Positions 23,370-32,391 of a DNA stretch of 43,149 nt are shown here, piece by piece (the first letter of the stretch is position 1; every line of letters begins with the position of its first letter). Origin of the DNA: JAMOAW01 sp039908535. Lineage in GTDB: Bacteria > Pseudomonadota > Magnetococcia > Magnetococcales > JADFZT01. Under the pieces are notes generated by a model, which was not told where the DNA came from, made no database searches, and was given only the letters and a program-made list of their open reading frames with translations. The stretch is taken from positions 1 through 43,149 of the forward strand of contig JAMOAW010000033.1 of NCBI GenBank assembly GCA_039908535.1, in the 5' to 3' direction. The position numbers and the translations under genes were made by a program.

Positions 23370-25968
23370 AAGTCCAACTTGCGTGGTCTTCACTTTTCTT
23401 CTTTTGACTGTATTGGAAAAGGATCTGCTTTTAACCCTGATTCAAGTTCCAGAAGAGAAGATTGTTTTAGTTCCCATCCCTGATACGATGCTGCAAGCGG
23501 TGGATACTAAAAAATCGCTCCCTGTCGCCCAGGTTTTGCCAGAGAAATCCCCTGCAATTGCGCCTTCGGTCCCTGTTGAAAGATCTGTCTCGCCGCCATC
23601 GACCTATCAAGCCGCACCCCCTCCACCCCCTCCACCTCCTCCTGCTCGTCGGACACTGGTGAAACCGACGCATATCCAGAGAGTGCAGACCGTCAAGAAA
23701 AGTGTTTCTGCAGAGGATGATGGCAAAGGGAGCCATCCGACGATGGAAGAGACGTTGCGTGTGAATGTCTCTTTGTTGGATGAATTGATCAATAATGCGG
23801 GTGAATTGGTTTTAGCTCGCAATCAGTTGGCGCGGGCCAGTGCCGAGGTGGCGGTTCAGTTTCCCCATTTGGGGCCTTTGATTCAAAATTTGGATTCCAT
23901 CACCAGCCGTATCCAAGAGAAGGTGATGCAGGCGCGAATGCAACCGGTAAGCATTGTTTTTAACAAATTTCCGCGTATTATCCGCGATTTGGCGCGTAAG
24001 TTGGATAAAAAGATTGAGCTGGAATTGCGTGGCGGTGAGGTGGATTTGGATAAGTCGGTGATCGAACATCTTTCCGATCCCCTGACCCATATGATTCGCA
24101 ACGTTGCTGACCATGGCATTGAGACACCGGAAGAGCGGTTACAAAAAGGCAAAGCCGAGGTGGGGCAGGTGGAACTGGCCGCCTACCATGAAAATGGGAT
24201 GGTCAATATCTCCTTATCGGATGATGGCGCAGGTATTGATGCCGAACGGGTGAAACTCAAAGCCTTGGAGCGGGGGTTGATTACCGAGCGTCAAGCCGAC
24301 ACCATGAGCGAGGAAGATGCCTTTGCGTTAATTTTTCAGCCTGGTTTTTCTATGGCCAAGAAGGTATCCGATGTCTCTGGACGGGGCGTGGGGATGGATG
24401 TGGTGCGTACCAACATTGAAAAATTGGGTGGCACCGTTCAGATTCATAGTAAATTGGGTAAAGGCACCCGCATTATTCTCAAGCTTCCGTTGACCTTGGC
24501 CATTATTCCGGCCATGATCGTCTCTTCTGGTGAGCAGCGTTTTGCTGTGCCAGAGATTGGTCTTGTTGAGATTGTTCGGGTTGCGGAATCGGACCGTTCC
24601 AATCAAATTGAAGTGGTGGGCAATGCCCCGGTTTTACGTTTGCGCAATATGCTTTTGCCTTTGGTGGATCTTGCCGATGTTCTCGGTATTCAACGCAATT
24701 GGCCCGTAGACAGCAATATTCCAGACCGTCGTAACCGTTTGAGTGACCGTCGTGGCAATAGGGATGAGTCGGAATCATCTGTTATATCACCTTCTTTGTC
24801 GAGTAAAAATAAAAGCAACACAGATAGTCGTCGGCAAAAACAGGATCGTCGGGATCCTCATGGTTTGGTGGCCTATGTGATGGTTCTCAATGTCAATGGC
24901 AATGAATTTGGCATGGTAGTGGATGAGGTTTTGGATAGCGAAGAGATTGTGGTGAAACCCTTGCCCTCTTTTTTCAAAGACAATCTTTGTTTTTCGGCAA
25001 CGACTATTTTGGGTGATGGCAGCGTCTCTTTGATCATTGACTATGCTGGGTTGATGGAGAAGGCGCAAATTAATTTTAGTAATGTTGAAAGGGCCGCTCG
25101 TTTGGATCTGGACGACGAACGCCGGGCCGCTTTGCGGGAACGGCAGAATATTATTCTTTTAGAGACCGGGACTGGTCTGATCATGGGCATTGTCCACAGC
25201 ATGGTGCGTCGGGTAGAGAAAATTTCTCCCAAATTATTGGATACCATTGGTGGGCTTCCCTATGTGCGTTATGATGGTAAAACCTTCCGGGCGATCTATC
25301 CCGATCAAATTTTGGGTTTGGAGGGGATGGGGTTTAGTGGGAAAAGTAACTCCGAGGATGGGGATGATCAGGATTTGTGTATGGTGGTACCCAATATACC
25401 CAATATTCAGGCTGGGTTGATCTTTTCCCGTATTATTGACACGCGGGAGACCCATATTGATTTGGATTGTCGGGCCATTCGGGCCAAAGGGTTGTTTGGC
25501 TCTGCGCAAATTGACGATCGGGTGGTGTTATTCCCGGATGTGAACGCCGTTTTTGATATGGCGGGTATTTCTACGCCCTATATGGTTCCTGTTGTGGATG
25601 GCAATGGATTTAGAGCCTTGGTGGTGGATGATACGCCGTTTTTACGGGCGTTGACGGTGAATTATTTGGTTGGATCTGGTTTTACAGTCGATCAGGCCGA
25701 GGATGGGCAATCGGCATTGAGTCAACTCAAATCTGGCCTGTACGATCTATTGGTGACCGATTTAAATATGCCGATTATGTCGGGTTTTGAACTGGCTACG
25801 GAGCTTTCTACGACTCCTAATGCCAATATTCCGATCATTGCCACCACCCCCTCCATCTCTTCTGATTTGGAGCAAATGTGTTTTCGGGCTGGTTTTGTGA
25901 GTTGTGTTCCTACTATTGATAAAGCCCGACTGTTAAATGTTGTGGCCTCACTTGCACCCGTGGAGTAA
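23350..25968 (+). CDS. cheA: Hybrid CheA, C-terminal part (P3-P4-P5-P5'-REC)
   Basis: This frame continues CheA: the remainder of the P2-like domain (from about IESPTCVVF); a long linker; the P3 dimerisation helix (EETLRVNVSLLDELINNAGE); the P4 ATPase with HMIRNVADHGIETPEER, SLSDDGAGID and SGRGVGMDVVRTNIEKLGG; a CheW-like P5; a second CheW-like segment (about 25130-25540, RQNIILLETGTGLIMGIVHS); and a C-terminal receiver. The receiver keeps VVDDTPF and the Asp in VTDLNMP, but the usual Lys-Pro is replaced (CVPTIDK), so it may be altered. TTG 23350 is only the formal frame limit; no independent start with a ribosome binding site is visible, so this part depends on the upstream frame. Confidence 0.9.
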   Translation: MNLAKIESPTCVVFTFLLLTVLEKDLLLTLIQVPEEKIVLVPIPDTMLQAVDTKKSLPVAQVLPEKSPAIAPSVPVERSVSPPSTYQAAPPPPPPPPPARRTLVKPTHIQRVQTVKKSVSAEDDGKGSHPTMEETLRVNVSLLDELINNAGELVLARNQLARASAEVAVQFPHLGPLIQNLDSITSRIQEKVMQARMQPVSIVFNKFPRIIRDLARKLDKKIELELRGGEVDLDKSVIEHLSDPLTHMIRNVADHGIETPEERLQKGKAEVGQVELAAYHENGMVNISLSDDGAGIDAERVKLKALERGLITERQADTMSEEDAFALIFQPGFSMAKKVSDVSGRGVGMDVVRTNIEKLGGTVQIHSKLGKGTRIILKLPLTLAIIPAMIVSSGEQRFAVPEIGLVEIVRVAESDRSNQIEVVGNAPVLRLRNMLLPLVDLADVLGIQRNWPVDSNIPDRRNRLSDRRGNRDESESSVISPSLSSKNKSNTDSRRQKQDRRDPHGLVAYVMVLNVNGNEFGMVVDEVLDSEEIVVKPLPSFFKDNLCFSATTILGDGSVSLIIDYAGLMEKAQINFSNVERAARLDLDDERRAALRERQNIILLETGTGLIMGIVHSMVRRVEKISPKLLDTIGGLPYVRYDGKTFRAIYPDQILGLEGMGFSGKSNSEDGDDQDLCMVVPNIPNIQAGLIFSRIIDTRETHIDLDCRAIRAKGLFGSAQIDDRVVLFPDVNAVFDMAGISTPYMVPVVDGNGFRALVVDDTPFLRALTVNYLVGSGFTVDQAEDGQSALSQLKSGLYDLLVTDLNMPIMSGFELATELSTTPNANIPIIATTPSISSDLEQMCFRAGFVSCVPTIDKARLLNVVASLAPVE

Positions 25969-25971
25969 GAC

Positions 25972-26415
25972 ATGTTAGTCAGCACTTTCACCCTTGGCGA
26001 TCTTTACCTGGGGATTAATATTCTTCTGGGGGGCATGTTAAATATTCGTGGACGGGTGATCACGCTATTTGATCTTAAGCGACGTTTGGGTTGGTCTTAT
26101 AAGGCTATTCAGAGCAGTACCGAGGCGCAAGGTAAGAAAAAGCAGTATAATGTGATTATGAAGACCCACGCCGAGGTGCTTAAAATCAATCATGAGCTGG
26201 CCAGCACCCAATGTCCGTGGGAGGATCCTGTAGGTTTGGTCGTGGATCAATTGGGGGATGTGCGTGATATTGTCGATGATAATATTTTACCTCCTCCGGC
26301 CAATTTAAGTGGTATTTCGGCAGATTTTGTGCATGGGGTGGTGGAGTTTAAAAAAAATCTTTTGGTGATCTTAAATGTGGCTAATGTGCTAGGTGTTGGG
26401 AATCCGATGCTTTGA
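25972..26415 (+). CDS. cheW: CheW coupling protein with an internal deletion
   Basis: A 147-residue CheW-type protein. It begins FTLGDLYLGINILL and resumes with GGMLNIRGRVITLFDLKRRL, PVGLVVDQLGDVRDIVDDNI and VEFKKNLLVILNVANVLGVG, all typical CheW segments. Compared with E. coli CheW, about 20 residues are missing between the GIDIL strand and the G-x-x-NLRG strand; that region normally carries the V-QEI segment and the PxxP-like loop. It starts three bases after the cheA stop codon, with GGAG in that stop region, so it is coupled to cheA. CheW links receptors to CheA; this version may be defective or specialised. Confidence 0.85.
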   Translation: MLVSTFTLGDLYLGINILLGGMLNIRGRVITLFDLKRRLGWSYKAIQSSTEAQGKKKQYNVIMKTHAEVLKINHELASTQCPWEDPVGLVVDQLGDVRDIVDDNILPPPANLSGISADFVHGVVEFKKNLLVILNVANVLGVGNPML

Positions 26416-26508
26416 TTTTAGTGGATTTATAAAACAGATATTAAAAAACTGTGTACAAGCGATTCATTAAAATTTGCTTTTATAGGCTAGATAATTTTAG
26501 GATGATGG

Positions 26509-27510
26509 ATGGACGATCAAATTCATAAAATCGCCGAGGAGATTAAAACGGAATTTCACCGCGAGGTGGATAACGTTCGGCATGAGATGTATCAGGTTCG
26601 TGATCTTGTCCAAGATGCCATTTTAAAATTAACGCATGGCTTTGAGGGGATACGTCAACAAGCCAATAGTCAGATGGATTTGGTCACCGCCATGACCTCT
26701 ACATTGGAAGAGAGTGAGGTGGACGAGGGGGACAAAAAACCACAGATTAATATTCGGCAATTTGTTTTTGAGACCGATCAAATTTTGCGTACTTTTGTGG
26801 ATCATATTATTTTGGTGAGTCGGCAGAGCATGGAGATGGTGCATCGGGTGGACTCTCTTTCGGATCAAATGGAGGAGATTGTTTCGCTTTTAAACGATAT
26901 CAATACTATTGCCGAACAGACCAATGTTTTGGCTCTCAATGCCCGCATTGTCGCGGCTCGGGCGGGACAGGCGGGGTCGGCCTTTTCGGTGGTGGCTGGG
27001 GAGGTGCGTAAATTATCCCGCAGTTCAAACGAATTTAGCAACCGTATTGCTCAAGTTGTGAAAAGGTCGAAAGATAATATTGAAAATGCCAAATCGATTA
27101 TTGAAATTATGGCCTCCAAGGATATGAGCTTTGCCATTGAATCTAAAGGTCGGGTGGATGATATGATGTCGGAAGTGAGCAAAATTGATGAGATGACGGC
27201 GCAGACTTTGCATTCTGTCTCTGAAATTACCGAGGCGATCAACCATAGTGTTGGCGTGGCGATTATGTCGCTTCAATTTGAAGATATGGTGACTCAGTTG
27301 TCCCAATCGATGGAGAAAAAATTTATTATTTTAGATGGTTTTGTTCAATCATTATTTGGAAATTCTGGGATCATGTTTGGTCGTAATATGGATGAAACCT
27401 GTCAAAATTTAAAACAAATTTTAAAAACACAACGGGATCAATTCGATGAAGAGGATCGCAAGGCGGTTCGACAATCGGCCATGGAAGAGGGGGATATTGA
27501 GCTGTTTTAA
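26509..27510 (+). CDS. Soluble methyl-accepting chemotaxis-like protein
   Basis: A 333-residue cytosolic receptor-like protein without membrane helices. The signalling hairpin reads NDINTIAEQTNVLALNARIV then AARAGQAGSAFSVVAGEVRK. The tip departs from the consensus ALNAAIEAARAGE: Arg and Val replace Ala and Glu. A second conserved stretch, VAIMSLQFEDMVTQLSQSME, follows, and the protein ends GDIELF. It is short, and the N-terminal 100 residues are coiled coil with no recognised sensor. It lies between cheW and the partner-switch genes, so it is the likely dedicated signal input of this pathway. The ATG at 26509 has AGGA six bases upstream. Confidence 0.88.
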   Translation: MDDQIHKIAEEIKTEFHREVDNVRHEMYQVRDLVQDAILKLTHGFEGIRQQANSQMDLVTAMTSTLEESEVDEGDKKPQINIRQFVFETDQILRTFVDHIILVSRQSMEMVHRVDSLSDQMEEIVSLLNDINTIAEQTNVLALNARIVAARAGQAGSAFSVVAGEVRKLSRSSNEFSNRIAQVVKRSKDNIENAKSIIEIMASKDMSFAIESKGRVDDMMSEVSKIDEMTAQTLHSVSEITEAINHSVGVAIMSLQFEDMVTQLSQSMEKKFIILDGFVQSLFGNSGIMFGRNMDETCQNLKQILKTQRDQFDEEDRKAVRQSAMEEGDIELF

Positions 27511-27641
27511 TTTTTTTTTAAATCGTCATCGCGCAAGGAGCTTTTTGCAAAGGTCGTCATAAATTGTTTTTTTGCGTTCTGTATGGGGTGGACGCAATAA
27601 CTATGGGGTTTATAAACTTTTCTACATCACAGGAGCCATAT

Positions 27642-27959
27642 ATGTCTGGAACCATTAGTGTAAATCGTGGTCAAAACGAAACCGTTATCAGCATTAAGGG
27701 TCGTTTTAATTTTGAAATGCACTCGCAATTTCGTTCGGCCTATCAGGAGGAAACGGATAGTGGGAACAACAGAGGTCGGAAGTTTATCATTGATCTAACC
27801 GGTACGGAATATATTGACTCTTCGGCATTGGGGATGTTGTTGCTGCTTCGTGAGGAGGCGGGCACCAACGATTCCAACATTGAGATCATCAATGCGCGAC
27901 CGGAAATTCGTAAAATTTTGGAAACCGCTAACTTCCAGAGACTATTTAAAATCGTATGA
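27642..27959 (+). CDS. STAS-domain anti-sigma factor antagonist
   Basis: A 105-residue stand-alone STAS domain, similar in size to SpoIIAA/RsbV. Features are ISVNRGQNETVISIKGRFNF, IIDLTGTEYIDSSALGMLLL and REEAGTNDSNIEIINARPEI. The Ser in YIDSSALG is the position phosphorylated by the partner kinase in this family. I chose ATG 27642 because AGGAG lies six bases before it (27631-27635). It is followed 28 bases later by the REC-PP2C-HATPase protein, its probable kinase/phosphatase partner. Unphosphorylated STAS proteins usually sequester an anti-sigma factor or another target; that target is not in this window. Confidence 0.93.
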   Translation: MSGTISVNRGQNETVISIKGRFNFEMHSQFRSAYQEETDSGNNRGRKFIIDLTGTEYIDSSALGMLLLLREEAGTNDSNIEIINARPEIRKILETANFQRLFKIV

Positions 27960-27987
27960 GTGGCATTTTTTATATTGTCATCTCTCT

Positions 27988-29691
27988 ATGAAGATTTTAA
28001 TTGTCGATGACGATCGCATCAACAGCACCATTTTAAATCGGTTGCTTGGTCGGGGTGGTCATACCGTGATCACGGCCAATAATGGCAGTGATGGTGTGGA
28101 TCTTTTTATCAAAGAACATCCTGATTTAGTTCTTATGGATATTCGTATGCCCATCATGGATGGATATGAGGCCACCCAGCGTATCAAAAAGCTTCGCTCG
28201 GACCGTTTTATCCCGGTGATTTTTTTAACGGCGGTTACCGAAGATGAAGGGTTGGCCAAATGTATTGATGCAGGTGGGGATGATTTTCTGACCAAGCCTT
28301 TTAACCGGGTTATTTTGCAGGCCAAGATTGACGCTTTGGAGCGGATTCAGCAGCTGCATACGGTACTTCATAATCAAAAGGAGCAACTGGAGCGTCATCA
28401 GGATGCGGTTCGTCAGGAGTTGGAGATCGGCAAGCACCTTTTTTCCAATATTGTTCGAGCGGGTAACCTGTTGGATGCCCCCTGTCTGAACCACTGGACC
28501 TCTCCGATGTCGCTTTTTAATGGGGATCTTTTGATGGCCAGTTATAATCCAGCGGGTGGATTGCATATTATGCTGGGGGATTTTACGGGTCATGGATTGT
28601 CGGCGGCGGTGGGTGCTTTGCCGTTATCGGAGATTTTTTATGGGATGACCGCTCAAGGTTTTTCCATTGGTGATCTTGTTGCGGAGATGAATAATAAACT
28701 TTTGACGGTGATGCCCACCCGTATGTTTTGCGCGGCCTGTCTGATTGAGGTGGATTTTCGGCAAAATAGTTTAATGGTTTGGAATGGCGGTTTGCCGGAT
28801 TTATTGATTGTCAATGGTGAGGGCTGTTTGATTCATCGGATAGCTTCCTCACATTTGCCTCTGGGGATTGCTCAATTAAACCCAGGGGATCGAAAAATTG
28901 AAATTTTTGAAATGCGACCAGATTTTCGGGTTTTTCTTTACTCGGATGGTTTGACGGAAGCGATTGATCTGCAAAATGACATGTATGGTATTGAACGACT
29001 GGAAAACCATTTTAATGGTCAAACCCCCCCCAATCAATTGTTTGAGACGATTTTAGCGGATTTTAAGGCGTTTCGTGGTGAAGCCAGTCAATCGGATGAC
29101 ATTAGTTTGTTGGAAATTGATTGTGCTCGTGCGGTGGAAGAACCTTCAGGGGGCCGACAAGCGCAATCTAACAAAAGCATTCCACCGTCCAAATGGAGCA
29201 CCTCATTTCAGTTTAGTGCCGCTACTTTACAATCCATGGATCCGTTGCCATCAATTGTAAATATTATTATGAGTTTACAGGCTCCTGCTGGACATAGAGA
29301 ACGGATTTATACCATTCTTGCTGAGTTATTTTCCAACTCTTTGGACCATGGTTTATTGCAGTTGGATACCCAGATGAAGCAGACGCCGACCGGTTTTATT
29401 CGTTACTATTCGGAGCGGGAAAAGCGTCTGTCGGAGTTGAAAGATGGTCAAATTTCTTTAATGTTGGATCATACCCCAATTCAAGAAGAGGGTAAGTTGG
29501 GGGGAGAACTCGTCATTCGGATGGAGGATAATGGACCTGGTTTTGACCATGCGGATATCGATTCTCGTTTGATTGGGAATCTTGGTCATGGTGGACGGGG
29601 AATCGCTTTGGTGCGTTCTCTTTGTGTTAGGTTGGACTATTTTGGCTCTGGCAATCTTGCTGAAGCTGTTTATCGTTGGTACTTTCAATAA
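27988..29691 (+). CDS. REC-PP2C phosphatase-HATPase partner-switching regulator (HsbR/CrsR-like)
   Basis: A 567-residue cytosolic protein with three modules. An intact receiver comes first (LIVDDDR, LMDIRMPIMDG, FLTAVT, TKPF). A SpoIIE/RsbU-type PP2C phosphatase follows, with GDFTGHGLSAAVGALPL, MVWNGGLPDLL, YSDGLTEAID and SDDISLLEID. The C-terminal RsbW-like ATPase shows ILAELFSNSLDHG, VIRMEDNGPGFD and GHGGRGIALVRSL. This is the architecture of Pseudomonas HsbR and Shewanella CrsR, which phosphorylate and dephosphorylate a STAS partner according to receiver state. Its neighbour is exactly such a STAS protein. I chose ATG 27988, which starts directly before the receiver; the ribosome binding site is weak. 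CheA is a plausible phosphodonor by context. Confidence 0.93.
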   Translation: MKILIVDDDRINSTILNRLLGRGGHTVITANNGSDGVDLFIKEHPDLVLMDIRMPIMDGYEATQRIKKLRSDRFIPVIFLTAVTEDEGLAKCIDAGGDDFLTKPFNRVILQAKIDALERIQQLHTVLHNQKEQLERHQDAVRQELEIGKHLFSNIVRAGNLLDAPCLNHWTSPMSLFNGDLLMASYNPAGGLHIMLGDFTGHGLSAAVGALPLSEIFYGMTAQGFSIGDLVAEMNNKLLTVMPTRMFCAACLIEVDFRQNSLMVWNGGLPDLLIVNGEGCLIHRIASSHLPLGIAQLNPGDRKIEIFEMRPDFRVFLYSDGLTEAIDLQNDMYGIERLENHFNGQTPPNQLFETILADFKAFRGEASQSDDISLLEIDCARAVEEPSGGRQAQSNKSIPPSKWSTSFQFSAATLQSMDPLPSIVNIIMSLQAPAGHRERIYTILAELFSNSLDHGLLQLDTQMKQTPTGFIRYYSEREKRLSELKDGQISLMLDHTPIQEEGKLGGELVIRMEDNGPGFDHADIDSRLIGNLGHGGRGIALVRSLCVRLDYFGSGNLAEAVYRWYFQ

Positions 29692-29703
29692 CGGGAACCC
29701 TTT

Positions 29704-30894
29704 ATGACAACGCCTTTACGGGTGATGGTGGTAGACGATACCATCACTTACCGAATGATCGTAAAAAAAGTGGTAGAAAGTCTTCCCAACACCGAAGTGA
29801 TCTCAACGGCCTCCAATGGCCGTGTGGCTATTGACCGACTGGGCAATCAACAGCAGTTGAATGCCGCGCAAATGCCTCATTTGGTATTGCTGGACGTTGA
29901 AATGCCAGTTTTGGATGGTTTGGCAACGTTAAAGGAGATTCGTAGTCGTTTTCCAGAGGTTCATGTGGTGATGGTGAGTTCGGCCTCGCGCTCCAATGCC
30001 AATATTGTTATGGAGTGTTTGAATGCTGGGGCCATGGATTTTGTCACCAAACCGATGGAAACGGATGTTTCAAAGGCGCGTGAAGCGTTAATCCATGATT
30101 TAGATCCTATTTTGACATTGATTGCCAGTAAACATACGGAGGAATTGCCATCTGAGGCAAAGCCTATTCCATCGGTCCAGCCGCTCGCAAATAGACAGAG
30201 TGTGCCATTGAGATCGACTTTGCGCACGGCATCTCCGATATCCTCTTTTTCACCTGCGAGCCCGATTTTGTCTCCTCTTGCGGGGTTGTCGGGCAAGCTG
30301 ACTGTGGATTTTAAACCAGATTTATTATTGATCGGTTCTTCTACGGGTGGACCTGCGGCTTTGGGCAAAGTTTTATCTGGTTTTGGTAAAAAACTTCCCA
30401 TTCCCACGTTGATTGTGCAACACATGCCGCCGGTTTTTACTGCCTCTTTGGCGGCCCAACTGAGCAGAATTTCTGGTTTAACGGTTGAGGAGTCTGAAGA
30501 GGGGATGATGGTTGAACCAGGTCGAATTATTTTGGCCATGGGTGGCAAACACCTCACCATCAAATCGCAAAAGTCTCAGTTGGTTGTGAACATGAACGAA
30601 GGTCCAAAGGTGAACGAGTGTCGTCCAGCGGTTGATGTTTTGTTTTTATCGGTGATGTCTCAATTTAGTGGTCATGTTTTGGCTGTTATTTTAACAGGGA
30701 TGGGACGTGATGGAGCCAAAGGGGTCGAAGCCTTGAAGCGGGGTGGAAAGACGTATTGTATTACCCAAGATCAAGCAAGTTGTGTTGTTTATGGAATGCC
30801 GCGTTCGGTGGAAGAGGTTGGATTGTCGGATGAATCGATCTCTTTATCTGATATTGGCAAAAGAGTTGCACAACTTTGTTTTCAAGATTCTTAA
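29704..30894 (+). CDS. cheB: Chemotaxis protein-glutamate methylesterase CheB
   Basis: A 396-residue response regulator-esterase. The N-terminal receiver has VMVVDDTITYRMI, the phosphoacceptor in LLDVEMPVLDG, and FVTKPME. A variable linker precedes the CheB domain, with the catalytic Ser in LLIGSSTGGPAAL, the His in IVQHMPPVF and the Asp in LTGMGRDGAKG. It removes methyl groups from receptors and deamidates glutamines when phosphorylated by CheA. It begins 12 bases after the partner-switch gene and is followed by cheR after 17 bases, so all are one operon. Confidence 0.96.
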   Translation: MTTPLRVMVVDDTITYRMIVKKVVESLPNTEVISTASNGRVAIDRLGNQQQLNAAQMPHLVLLDVEMPVLDGLATLKEIRSRFPEVHVVMVSSASRSNANIVMECLNAGAMDFVTKPMETDVSKAREALIHDLDPILTLIASKHTEELPSEAKPIPSVQPLANRQSVPLRSTLRTASPISSFSPASPILSPLAGLSGKLTVDFKPDLLLIGSSTGGPAALGKVLSGFGKKLPIPTLIVQHMPPVFTASLAAQLSRISGLTVEESEEGMMVEPGRIILAMGGKHLTIKSQKSQLVVNMNEGPKVNECRPAVDVLFLSVMSQFSGHVLAVILTGMGRDGAKGVEALKRGGKTYCITQDQASCVVYGMPRSVEEVGLSDESISLSDIGKRVAQLCFQDS

Positions 30895-30911
30895 GATAGA
30901 GGTTTATCTCA

Positions 30912-31754
30912 ATGGCGATTAGTAAAGAGGAATTTGATCTCATTAGCCGATTTTTACATGATCATAGTGGTATTCATATCAAGGAAGGCAAAGAGTATTT
31001 GGTTGAAAATCGTTTAAATGCGATTTTGGTACAACATGGATGCAAAAATTTTATAGAGTTGCACACACAAATTCAGAGTGATCAGGTATTGCGAACCAAG
31101 GTGATTGATGCCATGACCACGAATGAAACGCTTTGGTTTCGTGATGCGTCATTTATAAATGCCTTATCTGATTTTATTGTTCCTATGCTGATTGAAAAGG
31201 CCTCTAAAGTAAGCCGTCCGATTCGTATTTGGTCGGCGGCGTGTTCTACTGGCCAGGAACCATATTCTATAGCGATGCTTTTGGATGATAGTTTCTCTAG
31301 GATGGCGGATAGGGGGGGGGTGAAGAGGCCTAATATGGAAAAGTTTTTCATATTAGCGACCGATATCTCTCCGACAGCCATTCATATGGCCAGCCAGGGA
31401 CGTTATACACAACTGGCGATTTCTAGAGGCATGCGGAATGATTTTTTGGGGCGCTATTTTGTAAAACAGGATATCATTTATGAAGTTCTCCCTAGCATTC
31501 GGAAAATGGTTACTTTTAAACAATTTAATCTTAAATCCTCTTTTGATACTTTGGGAACATTTGATTTTATCCTTTGCCGTAATGTATTGATTTATTTTTC
31601 AGAGGAATTAAAGCAGGATATTTATGCAAAAATTTATAAAAGTTTGGTTTCAGATGGTTTGTTGGTCATTGGTGCTTCAGAGTCCCCGCGTGGGAATACC
31701 AATGCTTTTGAGCAGGTTATGATTGGGGGCGCGGCGTTATATCGTCCAAAGTGA
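30912..31754 (+). CDS. cheR: Chemotaxis protein methyltransferase CheR
   Basis: A 280-residue SAM-dependent methyltransferase. The N-terminal CheR domain (FDLISRFLHDHSGIHIKEGK) is followed by the catalytic domain with MTTNETLWFRD, the SAM-binding IRIWSAACSTGQEPYSIAML, ILATDISPTAI and FDFILCRNVLIYF. It methylates receptor glutamates and so provides adaptation together with CheB. A G9 run at 31312-31320 lies in the coding sequence, in a loop before the ATDIS motif. GAGG lies about ten bases before ATG 30912. Confidence 0.96.
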   Translation: MAISKEEFDLISRFLHDHSGIHIKEGKEYLVENRLNAILVQHGCKNFIELHTQIQSDQVLRTKVIDAMTTNETLWFRDASFINALSDFIVPMLIEKASKVSRPIRIWSAACSTGQEPYSIAMLLDDSFSRMADRGGVKRPNMEKFFILATDISPTAIHMASQGRYTQLAISRGMRNDFLGRYFVKQDIIYEVLPSIRKMVTFKQFNLKSSFDTLGTFDFILCRNVLIYFSEELKQDIYAKIYKSLVSDGLLVIGASESPRGNTNAFEQVMIGGAALYRPK

Positions 31755-31805
31755 TTTAATACCATTAATTTTTTGGATAAACTCGATCTATATGCGAGTC
31801 AAAAC

Positions 31806-32189
31806 ATGGACATAAAACTGTTAACAATTGATGATTCCAGAACCATTCGACGGGTGATCGGTGGCATAGGTGCCATGCTGGGTTTTGAGGTTTTGGAGGC
31901 CGAGCATGGGGCTGCTGCTTTTAAAATTTTGGAGAGTCGTTTTCAAGAGATTGGATTGATTCTTTTGGACTGGAATATGCCGGGTTTGAATGGGTTAGAA
32001 GTTTTAAAAAAGATTAAAGCGCATGCTCAGTGGAAACACATTCCAGTGATGATGGTGACAACAGAGGGGGAGAAGGAGTATATTGTGCAATCCATTCAGG
32101 CGGGAGCCATTCATTATCAGACCAAACCCTTTTCCCAAGAACAGATGGCGGCGCGTATTATGGAATCCTTAGGGTTAGGTGGTATTTGA
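31806..32189 (+). CDS. cheY: Single-domain response regulator, CheY-type (first copy)
   Basis: A 127-residue receiver: LLTIDDSRTIRRVI (acidic pair I-D-D), LLDWNMPGLNGLEVL (phosphoacceptor Asp), MMVTTEGEKEYIV and YQTKPFSQEQM (conserved Lys). It has no output domain. It could bind FliM, whose N-terminal CheY site is encoded on the other side of this window, or act as a phosphate sink. I chose ATG 31806; a TTG 33 bases upstream is in frame but adds residues without family similarity. A diverged type A repeat begins at the stop codon. Confidence 0.93.
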   Translation: MDIKLLTIDDSRTIRRVIGGIGAMLGFEVLEAEHGAAAFKILESRFQEIGLILLDWNMPGLNGLEVLKKIKAHAQWKHIPVMMVTTEGEKEYIVQSIQAGAIHYQTKPFSQEQMAARIMESLGLGGI

Positions 32190-32370
32190 ATATATCGGAA
32201 AATAACAATCAAGACCGTGGACGAATCTTCTTTGAAACATCCGGTGCCCTCCAATCTCACCCCTCTTTTTTTTATCATTAAAAAAAGAGGGGTTCTGGGG
32301 GCCTGTTTGTATCTTTTATCAAGTAAATCCCCAGGGTTTTGTTGTTGATTTTTTGCCTGAAGGGCATTTT
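32189..32370 (+). repeat. Type A repeat, copy 8 (diverged)
   Basis: AATATATCGGAAAATAACAA then TCAAGACC is a clear left end, but the first G/C hairpin is replaced by unrelated sequence and the second is interrupted by about 25 bases. The right end reads TTTTTTGCCTGAAGGGCATT. It points towards the CheX-like gene and splits the chemosensory cluster. Confidence 0.75.
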
Positions 32371-32391
32371 GTTTTCATAAGAGGTTAGTCG

